Assembly (NCBI GenBank): GCA_010093605.1
Contig: MU004183.1
Span: 2,046,001-2,110,000, forward strand
Reading direction: 5' to 3'
Length of the DNA stretch: 64,000 nt
Source: Lophium mytilinum
Taxonomy: Eukaryota; Ascomycota; Dothideomycetes; Mytilinidiales; Mytilinidiaceae
Under the pieces are notes generated by a model. It saw only the letters and a list, made by a program, of their open reading frames with translations, made no database searches and was not told the DNA's origin. Position 1 is the stretch's first letter; the number at the start of each line of letters is the position of its first letter. The translations under genes and the position numbers were made by a program. Positions 22,552-33,776 of the stretch are shown piece after piece.

Positions 22552-23250
22552 GGCAACTCTATATGACGCTATGGGGGTGTTAGCAGTGTGGCAACCAAGG
22601 TAAGCTCACTAGACGACTATTTGATCACCACCAGTTTCCATGTACTTACAATTGGGACGCCTGCTCTCTACGAACCGTTCTAAACGAAATTCATCACGAT
22701 TGGAAGCAATTATCACTGTTTGAAGCTTTTGGTTTGAAGGTGATCAGGAAGAGGCTGAAGACAATATACAGGTTTCAAGATAAGATCTGTAGATAGGCGA
22801 AGAAGTCAAGGTGAGAGTGAAATGATAGATCGACGAATTAAAGTGAGGAGCGTGATGATGTTCGAACTGGATGACCCGATGAGAGTTTAGCTAGGTGTCT
22901 ACACTCGTTTACTACTGTAGATGGAAGTCCATCGTTTTGGATAGTCGCCTAGCTCATTGAATCACCTCAGACAGTGCCGTACTTGAGCACACATCCAGCT
23001 GTACTATTGATATGAGTTACAAAGTTTTCCACGATTCTGTCACGAAGTTTGTCAAGAGGAAAATCAGCAAAATGTACTCACACGTATATAGCAGCCGGAG
23101 TTGCATGAACACGTTGAAGTACCCTAAGCAGTCGTGCATTCAATCAAGCGGCAGAAAAAGATGATCGAGACATTGCAAAACGGGGCTTTTGTTGGGTAGG
23201 CATGTTTTCAACAAGGAAGTAGTGTCGCACGCATAACGACAGTTGGATAG
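22552..23250. other. Intergenic, no supported gene
   Basis: About 700 bases upstream of the Myb-like gene, moderately AT-rich, probably its promoter. Nothing else seen. Confidence 0.5.
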
Positions 23251-23770
23251 ATGTCCCTCTGCACCAGCCCACGCCTACGTCACACATACTCCCTCTCCCC
23301 TCCCGAAGTCAGGTCAAAGAAGCGCGCCGACGCAGACGCCCCAGCCACCGTCCTCACAGCCGTAGCCGCTCGAGTTGCCAGGATTCCCTCTCTCCCGGCA
23401 ATTGCGGGGATCAAGGGCCCGGAATAAGAGTCCACACTACCGCCGGTTTGACCTTGCGGTCTACTATGGAGGCTCCGGACATGCTTGGTCCGAGCCAGCC
23501 TTGCGGCCAGCTACAGACCGTCCAGAACGTATGGGGATTCGATATATCGCGAAGTGTATACTGAGCAACAGGGAAGGAACTCGCCCTGAGCTCCACCTGA
23601 CACCGCGAACAAGGTTCTAGAGAATGAGTGGTTTGGGAATGTGAAGAGAAGTGCTGAGCTTTGGGAGGAAAGGGTCGAAGTACAGCGAGATGGACAAATG
23701 GGTGGACATCAAGGAGCAGCTCGAGCGGAAGGGGATCACTCGTAGTACACGAGCGAAGCTTGGTCATTAA
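23251..23770 (+). pseudogene. Possible decayed small gene
   Basis: One plus-strand frame reads MSLCTSPRLRHTYSLSPPE from 23251 to a TAA at 23425, then continues in the same frame, after more stops, with YRPSRTYGDSIYREVY and APPDTANKVLENEWFGNVK...AELWEER. A shift of one frame then gives KYSEMDKWVDIKEQLERKG and an end at about 23769. The coding-like stretches line up end to end but are broken by three stops and a frameshift. I cannot name the family. It may instead be a real gene whose introns I could not place. Confidence 0.3.
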
Positions 23771-23956
23771 GGGTTGAGTTTTCTTTTCTTGAAGAACTTT
23801 TAACCTGCGTCATGGCAAGACGCCTTAGGGTATTCTACGCTATAGGGTCTGTCAGTGTCAATGTAGGGTTCATGGCATTGAGACTCACCCTACCAAACAA
23901 ACCACGCTTCCACCTATGCCATTCCCTATATGATTAGAAAGACCCTGTTCGGGCTT

Positions 23957-26083
23957 TCAGGAGGCGAAAAGAACTTTTCGCGGGTTCCCTAGCACGAGAC
24001 TACCACTGGTGCCCCGGGGCTGCTCGAACTCCATGCTATCCAACAGTCGATCCATTCCCCCAACATCAAGTTCACGACTTGACAGCTTCGATTGATCGCT
24101 CTTTAGTGTAAGCTCGTGTTCGTTCCGCTCTTTATCTGAGAAAATAGATCCAAGCGCCCCTGATGGTGCCGTTGTGCTCGTCTGAATGATTAACCTATGC
24201 TCTGCCACAACCAAAATATCACGCGGGATGGCCATCCGCGCGGCTGCAGTCGTGGTATCGAATTGCTGAATTGTAGTGACAGCTTCGCCGAGCAGGTTGA
24301 GGCCTTGGACCTTCACGAGCCCCGGGCCAAAGAGTGAACCGCCACCTCCCGTAGCACTTCGCGACCAGAATTGACCGAAATTAGGAATCCGATAGGTATC
24401 TGGACCATACCACAGGATGACTGATTCTTCCGGCACACCTCCAGTAGTGGAATGAAGGGCTTCGATTGTAATCCCACCGCGCGAGACACTGGGCTGGCTG
24501 GAAGTGGAGCCTTGGAAAAGACTTTCTTCTTTTGTTCGGCGTGTATTGGGCGTCATAGGTGCCAGACTAGAACGAGTGTTACGAGACTTGAGGCTAGAAG
24601 AGGTCGTTGGATGAGTGGATGAGGTGCCAATGAAACCACGGAGAGAGAACGTGGAAGGGTCGGCCGGAGGTTGAGGGCCTGATCTATCGAAGTCCCATAT
24701 TCCCCATTCACCATCAGCTAGAAGTGCAACGATGCTGCGCCCATCAGAAGCCCAAGAAGCGTCCAGAATACGCTTACGATGAGCGAGGCCGGGTACTGTG
24801 GGCGAGTAATTTTTGGGTACTTCAAAAGTGGTACTGAATGATGCCAGCCAGGCGCCAGTCTCTATATCTTCTTGACGAGAAGATCGGGAGCGCTTTTGTG
24901 GCGGAGCGAGTGGATCGTAGACTCTGACAATACCTGTGGGGTCCACCACCAGGAGCTGAGAATGCCGCCTCTTAGGATACTGCGCGGAACTGAAAGCTAT
25001 TCGCTCAGCTGGTGAGGTCAGATACTCAGTCCGATATGGTGTGACGGGCGGTCTGACGGCTATTCCACCTGGAGCAATGGGAAACCGCCATATGCGAAGA
25101 ATCCCACCACGTTCTCCGGAATGAGACGCAATCAAAAGACTCCACTTCTCTATATCGTCACCCGCTCTAGATCCCGATCGTGTCCGAGAGCGACGCCGAG
25201 ATGACCGAACCCGCGGAGTGGACTCCTCTTCCTCATTATCGTCCATATCTATATCCTCTGCCCAGTCATCTACTAAATCCTTTTGTGATGTCGAGGTCCA
25301 AGTCATTGAGATACCAGTTGGTATACTCTGGTGCCCATTCTTGATATCTATGATTTGCTCTCCCCATTTGGACTTGTTCTTAGTAGCGGGAGTTGCTTTG
25401 TTGGCGTGCGAAGGAGGGCTAAGAGGCAGGGTAATGATGCGGATGTCGTAGTCGACGCAGGCAACGGCAAAGACAATCTTATCGCTAAAGATCGGGGGCA
25501 TTGAGTCAGCCGGGCGTATCGGAGTGACTTCAGGGATCTTGGGGACCGCGATGTGAAGGACTTCGACGTTCAGAGCCAGGTCAATCTGTTGGATGAAAGT
25601 TGGGTATGGCGCTTCTGGGTCGAGCTCTTCAACCTCCTCTTCGAACTCTGTTTCGGCGGGTGTTTCGTCCTCGTCTGAATCATCGATGACCATAATCACG
25701 TCCTTGCCCGTGCCATTGACCTTTGCAGGCTTTGGCTGCTCTTTCGGCAGCGCAACGTGTTTCAGAGGTCGCCCACCCCTCCATATTATCCGAACCCCAT
25801 TTTCGTGGGCATAGATTATTACCGTCGAGCCATTCGGAGCTTTGACGGGATATATTTTCGCGTCGTAGATGCGGTGAGGGAGCTCGTAGCTGTGCGGAGG
25901 AGAGCTGTTAGCGACACATTCTTGAAGGCTTCGGGAGTTGAACTGAGAGGAACAAACCTCAGTTGAGCAGCTCTGCCAGAGCTCGACACCTGGGGCTTCA
26001 TCTCGCCTGCGCGACTCTCGGGCTTGTTGTTGTAGTGGTCGCGGGAGCGCGTCGTAGAATGTGGTGTTGTTGAAGGACGTCAA
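23957..26083 (-). CDS. WD40-type nucleoporin, Nup37-like
   Basis: A 708-residue open frame starting MTSFNNTTFYDALPRP. After a short N-terminus it reads SYELPHRIYDAKIYPVKAP and then short beta-blade-like units with W-D/W-F endings (GGILRIWRFPI, GIVRVYDPLAPP, GEWGIWDFDR) separated by acidic and Ser-rich insertions (DDSDEDETPAETEFEEEVEE, SSRRRSRTRSGSR). This fits a seven-bladed propeller with fungal insertions. The opening block and size resemble fungal Nup37, a member of the Nup107-160 Y-complex, but I assign this from memory of the family and not from a search. Near bases 25918-25985 there is a GTTTGT...GCTAAC...CACAG pattern that looks like an intron, yet removing it would break the frame, so the intronless model is kept. 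Divergent from APC1, 157 bp between start codons. Confidence 0.6.
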   Translation of the reverse strand: MTSFNNTTFYDALPRPLQQQARESRRRDEAPGVELWQSCSTEVCSSQFNSRSLQECVANSSPPHSYELPHRIYDAKIYPVKAPNGSTVIIYAHENGVRIIWRGGRPLKHVALPKEQPKPAKVNGTGKDVIMVIDDSDEDETPAETEFEEEVEELDPEAPYPTFIQQIDLALNVEVLHIAVPKIPEVTPIRPADSMPPIFSDKIVFAVACVDYDIRIITLPLSPPSHANKATPATKNKSKWGEQIIDIKNGHQSIPTGISMTWTSTSQKDLVDDWAEDIDMDDNEEEESTPRVRSSRRRSRTRSGSRAGDDIEKWSLLIASHSGERGGILRIWRFPIAPGGIAVRPPVTPYRTEYLTSPAERIAFSSAQYPKRRHSQLLVVDPTGIVRVYDPLAPPQKRSRSSRQEDIETGAWLASFSTTFEVPKNYSPTVPGLAHRKRILDASWASDGRSIVALLADGEWGIWDFDRSGPQPPADPSTFSLRGFIGTSSTHPTTSSSLKSRNTRSSLAPMTPNTRRTKEESLFQGSTSSQPSVSRGGITIEALHSTTGGVPEESVILWYGPDTYRIPNFGQFWSRSATGGGGSLFGPGLVKVQGLNLLGEAVTTIQQFDTTTAAARMAIPRDILVVAEHRLIIQTSTTAPSGALGSIFSDKERNEHELTLKSDQSKLSSRELDVGGMDRLLDSMEFEQPRGTSGSLVLGNPRKVLFAS

Positions 26084-26240
26084 GCGGAGGTGAAGAGGCC
26101 CAGTTTAATTTGGACGAATTAACGCGTCTCCAGCGTTGTCCACGCGATTGTTTCCATAGAGGCCCCAGATCAATTCACGGCACCACTGCAAAGCCAGACG
26201 CTACCGCTGTCCTCCTCTCCATGTCACGACCAACGAATTC
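26084..26240. promoter_or_regulatory. 157-bp bidirectional promoter region
   Basis: Only 157 bases separate the start codons of the divergent Nup37-like and APC1 genes, so both core promoters and 5' UTRs must fit in or overlap this interval. No TATA box is evident. Confidence 0.55.
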
Positions 26241-29200
26241 ATGGCATCGCTACGGTCGCTGGGCGTCCACAAGCCCTCCGCGCTCTCATATCTAGCAGCC
26301 GAATCGATCCTCTCCGAAGACACCACCGAAGAAGGATATACATGGGAAACATACAGCAGCGAGGAGTCGGGGCAAACCTTTGAAGATGAAGTAGTAACAA
26401 CCGACTGTTGTGTGGTGTGGTCTCGCGGCGGAGTAGTCCAGAAGGTCTTCAACTTTGAAATTGAACAAGAGAAGGTCGTCCAGGCCGTATTGACCTGGTT
26501 CCCTTCGGACGAGGTTCCAGCTACGGAGATAGAGGCCCATGGCGGGCTGGAGTCTGGTTCGGACGAGAAACTGAGAGCCTCCCTCACTCAAGGGACGCAG
26601 CCAGCCACAGATCCTAATAGCGACACTTCATACTCAAGACCCCCAGAAGGGCGTTCTCGAGCTCTAGTAGTCTTCCTCAAGTCTCAAGCTCATGTCTTCT
26701 TTCTCTCGGGATCTGCCCACATCGTCAACCTTCCTTTCGAGGTTGAGAAGGCGTTTCCAGCTCCACGAGGTCTTATTCTGCAACGAAAGATTCCCCAGGC
26801 CGAGATCGTTCCTCCTACACCAGTGATACCCGGCCCACCACAGAACTCCTTTCTCTATTCATCTCAGTCCTTCTCTCAACCAGGCCGAAGACCTGGATCC
26901 TTGCTTGGGGCCGGACAGAAGACGTCCAAGATTTTGAAGGCAGGATCGACGAATGCCCTATTCTTGGAGGACTTGATAAAAGGATCTTCCCTTCCGAACA
27001 CAAACGGCCTCCCTCGAATATTCTCTTTTACAGATCCACTGTCTGAGCTGGGCCTGGTCGTTAACGTTGTGACTCCTGCTACTCGTGGGTCTGTGTCTGT
27101 CAATGGATCTGGTCCTCGAAGGTTGGAACCGATCGAGAAATCAGAAGAAATTCTCTACGTTTCTCCACTGAACGAATTGGCTTTTGACAAATGTGTTGAA
27201 GATAAACCACTGATCTTAGTTGTCACTACAAACAATCAGACGAGCGGTTTCACCATTTGGACAGCTTCATACATCGAACCCAAATTGATCTCTGCTGCAA
27301 GACGCCACAATCCGACATTGCACAGCCACAAGCTTAGGCGGCGAAGTTCTTATGGGCCCACCGCTGCTGGAACCGGAACCACCACGCCTGCTCTCCGAGG
27401 GGCCAATAACGTGAGAGAAAGCTTTGGTGGAGCGAATAGGAGCAAACCAGTCCCTGCGTCGTTCAATGGGCGCGGAAGCCAAGAGAAGAAATCCTCAGAT
27501 CAAAATGCAGAAGATGCCCTCGCTTCTCAACTCGACCCTGATTTTGAGATATCACGGCAACCAAAGGAGTCTCGGCGTGTTAGCTCCCTCCTGTCAAGAG
27601 CTGAGCTCTCTACTAGTTTCGACAAGTCGGCATTCCAAGGTCTAGCCACCAAACGCACAAGCATAGGAGCAAGTTTTGTGGCAGGCACTCGTAGAGGACA
27701 ATCTATGGGAAGCTACAATGAGAGAGCTAGTTTCGGTGCTTCGCAAACGAGACATAGAGCGTCAACCCCAGGAAGTGTTTCCAGATTGAGCCTTGGTGGG
27801 GTGTCGGTAGATGACACACTGGAGGATATCATGGACGAAGACAGCTATGACACGCTCGAAGACTATGACGAACTTGAAGACTTGTTTTCTGGTGGGACAT
27901 ACGGGGGTCTTTACGAGCAAGAACCGATGAATGGGCTTAGAAAAGAAATGGTTATGAGCAAAGTAGGCGAAATATCAGCCGATGAGCTGGTCACACATAA
28001 TATTTCTATGTATGGCATTGGCGGTCAATCCAAGGTATGATATGCAACTTCGCCTATCGTTGATATGGATTCAGGAAAGTGCCAAAGTCTAATATCTCAC
28101 TTTACAGGGTTCTCTGAAAATATTCACGATGTCGGCTCCAGTAGATCCCACAGCGCTTCACGAGCGCAAGCTGTATATTCACATTATCAACAGCCCCTCG
28201 CAGAGCCACCTCGAATGCGAGCTATCTGTCTCACGGAAACGCCTGTCCACGCCTAGTTCGACAACTAGACAGAATGGGAAGAGCTTGCAACCACGCTATA
28301 TGTGCGTACCAGTACTCCAACATACGCGATGGCTAAGACCTTGCATCGACGCCATGAAACTCACAGATAATGGCACCGAACGAGTGTTATGTCTACTACA
28401 AGATGAAGCTGGCGAAACGTCACTCTCACTCCAAGCCGGCGGGGGTGAACAGCTACCTACAAAGCTCGCAATTGGCCCACTAAAGCTTTTCAATCCGTAC
28501 GAGATCATCAGCAACTCTCCGTCTTCTAGAAAATCGGCCGGGCTGAAGAGAACTCTAGGCGTACCACAAACGCTCCGAAAGTTAACAGCATCTACTTTCA
28601 ATGGATCTTTTGACATCCTGGATGGAGACTGGTGTAGGCACCGCTTTCAACTGCAACTCGCTCCACGGAACGAACTAGTGTCGATTTTCTTCGAAATGTG
28701 CTTGACCATTCTCCCCAACCATATAGCGGACTTTCTGCTTGGGATATGGTGGAGTGTTTGTAGAGGGTTCTCAAAAGATCAGACTTCAAATGTGGAATGG
28801 ACAGCATTGGTTGTTACTTTGTTCACACTTGCAGTTCCATTCATCGAAGACAATTCCATCAGGTTAACAGAGTCACCGAAAGATTCTCAGCGCTCCCACA
28901 AATCGCGCCATTCTTCTTCCGCGAGTAAGTCGTCCGAGTCTACCTCCGCTTGGGACGCAATGTGGGGTCGCGAAGCTGCTAGGCCGGTTTCAAAGAGCTG
29001 GCATACCTCCCCGTGGACTTGGCTCCAGGAATCCAAGTTCACTCCATCGACGAATTCGAGAAACCGACCCCCCGGTGGCTCCGCAACCATCTCTCAGCAA
29101 TCACGGGGCCGGAAAGATTTCATCGCGAACTGCGTCTCGCTTGCCCGCCAATTCAACCAAACACCAATCGGCCTTGCTGCAAACGATCATTGGAGACGAC

Positions 29201-32200
29201 TCTCCGCTACCGAGAATTCAGACATCCGATGCTCCTACCTCCCTCAGATACTCGTGGCACTTCACCTGTTACGGGAAGAGCAAAAACTCGATGTTCTGTA
29301 CATTGATCAACTCACGGCTGATGTTGGCAATCTTGCCCCAGTCCTTGCTCAACTTGGGCACTGGGTGCGATGGGATCTTTGGAGCTGGAAACGAGGCACC
29401 TACTATGACCTGGACGGAGCTGGAGTAGCGGAGTGGATTTTTGAAGACTGTAAGTAAACAAACATTATCTCAAACCACGCCGCGTGTGCATAGAAGACAA
29501 AGTCACAGCAGTGGAGCATGTCCACTGCCCACTTGAACCAAAATTGAAGCTGACTTGAGTAGCAAATTTGAACATTGAGACCTTTTCGCAGCCCTGGGAT
29601 GCACCGCCATCAATATATGAATGGCTAGGGAAAGCTATTCGCCCGGAACCCTGTTTACCATTCCCGACTCTCAGCTTGCTCATCAAGAAGCCAACACAAC
29701 CTTTGTACGGAGCTCAGGATATCGAGCACCGTATATCTGATATCACACCCCGGACAATCGCACTCGGGAATTACCTACGGAGCGTGCGAGATAGCCCCAG
29801 ATCACCCGCAGCCTCTATTGAGTTGATCGCGAAATCGGGCATAAGTGCAAGAATGCTAGACACACTCCCAGAAGCTGCTAAGGCGCCACTGCGGGAAGCT
29901 ATCGTCAGATGCAGAGCAAATCCGCCAACCACTTGGACATCTGATCTTCTAAAACTAGTCCAACGAGAAGATCTCGACATACGTGCCACGTCATCCGAGT
30001 CTATCGACACTCCGCAGGTCACTTTATCCAGCAATGCTCACCCGAATCCCTCTGGATTAAGGGATGTTCATACGATTTGTCAAATGGCCGAGCAGCCTGA
30101 GTCTCTTCTTCGATCCTCGGCTGAAATGGAGAGAGGCTTAATAACTAGGCTTATATTCAATGAGGATCGACGTTTTATGGAAGCGCTAATGCTGCTCGAA
30201 CCTCTTAGGCAAGCAGTTGCGGAGTGTACACCAGATAGCCGTTCGGATGAAACAGCAATCTTGGAAGCACAGAAGAACCTTATGCAATGGGTTATGGTCC
30301 GAACGTTTTCTCTTCCTACAGGTGGTGGTATGATTAAATTCGGCAACAAGAAGCCTCTTTTGACCGAGAAGTTCAATCTCTACGGCTTCACGACATCGTG
30401 CTTGATGAAACCAATGGGTAATGTAGTGACAGCAGATAGAACAAACTACTCCGAAGACAAATTCGGCTGGGCCTTCTTCCATGCAGGTGTCTCCGGAGGT
30501 GTCAGCATTTCTCGCGCTGCTCAAGGCATTGATACTTCTTGGATCATGTACAACAAACCCGCGGAGCTCTCAAACAAACACGCCGGGCTCTTGTTAGGAT
30601 TGGGTCTCAACGGTCATCTCAAAACGATCGCCAAATGGTTGTCATTCAAGTATTTGACCCCGAAGCACACCATGACATCGATTGGTCTCCTTCTTGGTTT
30701 AGCGGCATCTTACCTAGGAACGATGGACACTTTGGTAACGCGTCTGCTATCTGTTCATGTTACTCGAATGTTGCCTCCGGGTGCCGCGGAACTCAATCTT
30801 TCTCCATACACCCAGACCACTGGCCTTATGGGCATAGGATTGCTATACTACAACACTCAACATCGGCGTATGAGTGAGATCATGCTGTCCGAGATTGAGC
30901 ACGTCGATCATGTGGACCCATCAGAACCGCCAGATACCCTGCGCGACGAAGGGTACAGATTGGCAGCTGGTTTCGCCCTAGGATACATCAACTTAGGAAA
31001 AGGAAGAGATCTTAGAGGTCTTCATGACCTGCGACTAGTTGAACGGCTGTTAGCCGTCGCCGTGGGACCAAAACCTGTCGACATTGTCCATATACTGGAT
31101 CAAGCAACAGCCGGCGCTGTGATTGCAATAGCTCTCATCTTTATGAAGACGCATGATGAGTCCGTCGCCCGCAAAGTAGATATTCCGGACACTCTTCCGC
31201 AGTTCGACTACGTCCGACCGGATATCTTCCTCCTCAGGACTCTAGCCAAACATCTCATCCTGTGGGATAAGATCAAGGCAGAACACCGCTGGATGATTAA
31301 GAATCTACCTCCGGAATATCGGCATGATCATCAGCTGAAGGAGATCAAAGCACTCCGGAGCGACCACATGCCTTTCTTCAACATTATTGCTGGTCTTTTA
31401 TGGAGCATCAGTTTCAAATATGCCGGCAGTGGCGATACCCAGGCCCGGGATTTTCTAATCAAATATCTCGATCAGTTCATGCGCATATGTCGCTTACCAG
31501 CTTTGCGATATGACGCCAAACTCACAAGACATACAGTACGGAATTGTCAAGATCTGATAGCTCTCGCTGTCACTACTGTCATGGCTGGGACCGGAGATCT
31601 GAATGTCTTCCGCAGACTACGAGCACTGCACGGCCGTGTAGGCCCTGATACACCGTTCGGCTCCCATCTTGCCGGCCACATGTCGTTCGGTGCTCTCTTC
31701 CTCGCAGGCGGCACCCACACATTCAGCACCTCCAATCTATCCATCGCATCCCTAATGTGCTCCTTCTACCCTCTCTTCCCGATGGATGTCCTAGACAACA
31801 AAGCCCACCTTCAAGCCTTCCGCCACTTTTGGGTCCTAGCCGCCGAACCTCGCTGCGCCGTGATCCGCGACGTGGACACCCACCGCGCGATCTCGACCCC
31901 CATCATCGTCACTCTGAAAGACGGGTCCGAGAAATCCCTAGTCGCCCCAGCCCTCCTCCCCGAACTCGACATCATCTCTAGCATCCGCACTACCAGCACA
32001 GAGTTCTGGCCGGCGACACTCGACTTCGCAAACAACCCCATCCATCTTGCGGCGTTCAAGCACAGCCAGACAATACGTGTCCGGAAGCGGTCGGCGCACG
32101 ATATGCACGGCTCTACCTTCAGCGCTACTCTTGTCGCACTCAATGATGCTCAAGCTGCGCGCACGCAGCGGGTCATCTGGGATTGGCTGTTTGCGCTGCC

Positions 32201-32489
32201 CGCGCTAAGGGAGTTCGAGAAGCCAGATGTGGGATTGATCATTCCACTTGATGCGTTTAGTAGCGTGCATACGGAGATGAGCGGGACGGTGGTTGATGAG
32301 CGATTAATGCTACGCAAGCAGGCAGGTAGTTGGAGACGTGATGATTTGTGCGATCTGAGAGTACTGTTTGAATGGGCTGAGCGGGCTCAGAGCAGTGGGG
32401 GGAAACTGAGGTGGTTAGGGCGAGCTGTTGTGGAGAGGCTCAGGGCGGAGGTGATGGAGAGGGGGCGAGGGGTCGGAGAATCACTCTAA
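26241..32489 (+). CDS. apc1: Anaphase-promoting complex subunit 1 (BimE/APC1)
   Basis: Exons 26241-28034, 28108-29449 and 29563-32489 give 2020 residues, the usual size for fungal APC1. Introns are 73 nt (GTATGA...TACAG) and 113 nt (GTAAGT...AGTAG). The N-terminal half starts MASLRSLGVHKPSALSYLAA, has a WD40-like propeller with disordered Ser/Arg-rich insertions (likely phospho-regulated), and the C-terminal half carries the proteasome/cyclosome (PC) repeats, for example AGLLLGLGLNGHLKTIAKWL, SIGLLLGLAASYLGTMD, AAGFALGYINLGKGRDL and HMSFGALFLAGG. APC1 is the scaffold of the APC/C ubiquitin ligase that triggers anaphase and mitotic exit; the Aspergillus ortholog is BimE. The ATG at 26241 is in frame with the whole first exon. 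Confidence 0.95.
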
Positions 32490-32857
32490 AGAGGCATTTA
32501 GTTCGTAATGATTGAAAGGTGTACGTCGGAACGCTTATGAGTAGGTAGAGCGAGGGATGCATAGCGTGGAAAAGTAACACAGTTGGTGCTCTTGTGTCAG
32601 AGATATAATCACAGTCTACATGAATTATTAATGACTTCGCTCACTGACGTGCAAGAAATTCTATTGGAGGGCCTGCTTTTAAATTGCGCCTAACCGCTTC
32701 AACCTGACATCAATCTACAGTTACAAAATACGAAATATGTAGAAAGTTCCGTTCAGACTTTTATAATACATAGGTAATTGGGCAGAGAGGGTATCGTACA
32801 AAAGAACTAGAACTTCTGACAAGCCCCGAACCATTCCCTTCAAAAACCATAACATTT
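32490..32857. other. Intergenic, no supported gene
   Basis: 368 AT-rich bases between converging gene ends, probably 3' UTR sequence. Nothing else seen. Confidence 0.5.
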
Positions 32858-33286
32858 TCAACCAACCAGAACCACAGTATCCCCAACACCCTTGCCATCC
32901 ATCTCACCATCCCTCAAATCACCTTTGCCCTCCTTCACATCATCCGTCACATCCTCTCTCTTCACCTCATCTTTCCCATTCCTACCCTCTCCCTGAAGCA
33001 GCCACTCGAAGACCCAGAAATTAGGTATATACCTCCCCGCCCGCCTCCGCTGGATAAGACATATCTTTGTCGCGCTGAGACCGAATTTTGTGATTGGTAT
33101 GATGCTGATCCTGACGACGCTAGAGATTGCCATTATAGTTAGGAGCTTGGAGCCCCAATATAGAGTTTGATTCGAAGCGCTCCTGACGTCAAGCTCTGTA
33201 GTTCGGGAGAACAGACCTCCGGAGGAGCACGCTTGAAGGTGGCGGGTGGGCGCGGGCCGAGAATGGGTGCTTTGGTTGTGGCCCAT
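32858..33286 (-). CDS. Small uncharacterised protein
   Basis: A minus-strand open frame runs from 33484 to 32858 (208 codons). The ATG near 33286 (MGHNQSTHSRPAPTRH) gives a protein of about 142 residues and is a more natural start than the upstream one, whose extension is low complexity. In the middle a hydrophobic stretch (LLTIMAISSVVRISIIPITKFGL) could be one membrane segment, followed by a basic patch (QRRRAGRYIP) and an acidic/Lys tail. I do not recognise a family. The composition is slightly biased and it could be spurious. Confidence 0.4.
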   Translation of the reverse strand: MGHNQSTHSRPAPTRHLQACSSGGLFSRTTELDVRSASNQTLYWGSKLLTIMAISSVVRISIIPITKFGLSATKICLIQRRRAGRYIPNFWVFEWLLQGEGRNGKDEVKREDVTDDVKEGKGDLRDGEMDGKGVGDTVVLVG

Positions 33287-33776
33287 AATTAAAGCAGATT
33301 GGAGATAGAGTATTTGTAACGGACGAGTCGGATGGAAAAAGCGCTGATGATGGTGTGAGACTGGGCTTTGATGGTTTTTGGAGTGGTTCTGGGACGGGAA
33401 GAAAATGAGCGAGTTGCTGCCTAGTAAAGTGGGCGGGTTTGACTTCGTGTCACAGCGGAATGTGCGACCTGTCCAGAATCTCAACTAGGGCCAGATTATC
33501 TACTTCAATCTGATTGCAAGGTGGCCTTTTGAGCAAGTGACGTTGATGGTCTCAAATCAGAGAGCTTGGGAGGTTGTAATTGCCCTCCAACGCCACCCGA
33601 TTCCAAGTCGAATTTAACGCGAATCAGGAAGCAAAAAGCATTGAAATGGAGATATGACCTCCAAGTCTCGAGGCAAATTCATTTAATCCTATCTCTCTAA
33701 ACTCCAGGAGAAACCTATTTATTACCCGGAGCTCATACGCCAAACATTTACAGGAGGTTGGTGCCCCTAGAACCTC
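33287..33776. other. Intergenic, no supported gene
   Basis: About 490 bases; it probably holds the promoter of the small minus-strand gene and the 3' UTR of the prephenate dehydrogenase gene. Nothing else seen. Confidence 0.45.

Noticed and set aside
25918-25985. Intron-like GTTTGT...GCTAAC...CACAG in the Nup37-like gene
   Set aside because: Its 68-nt length breaks the frame and the unspliced frame is open throughout, although a variant border remains possible.
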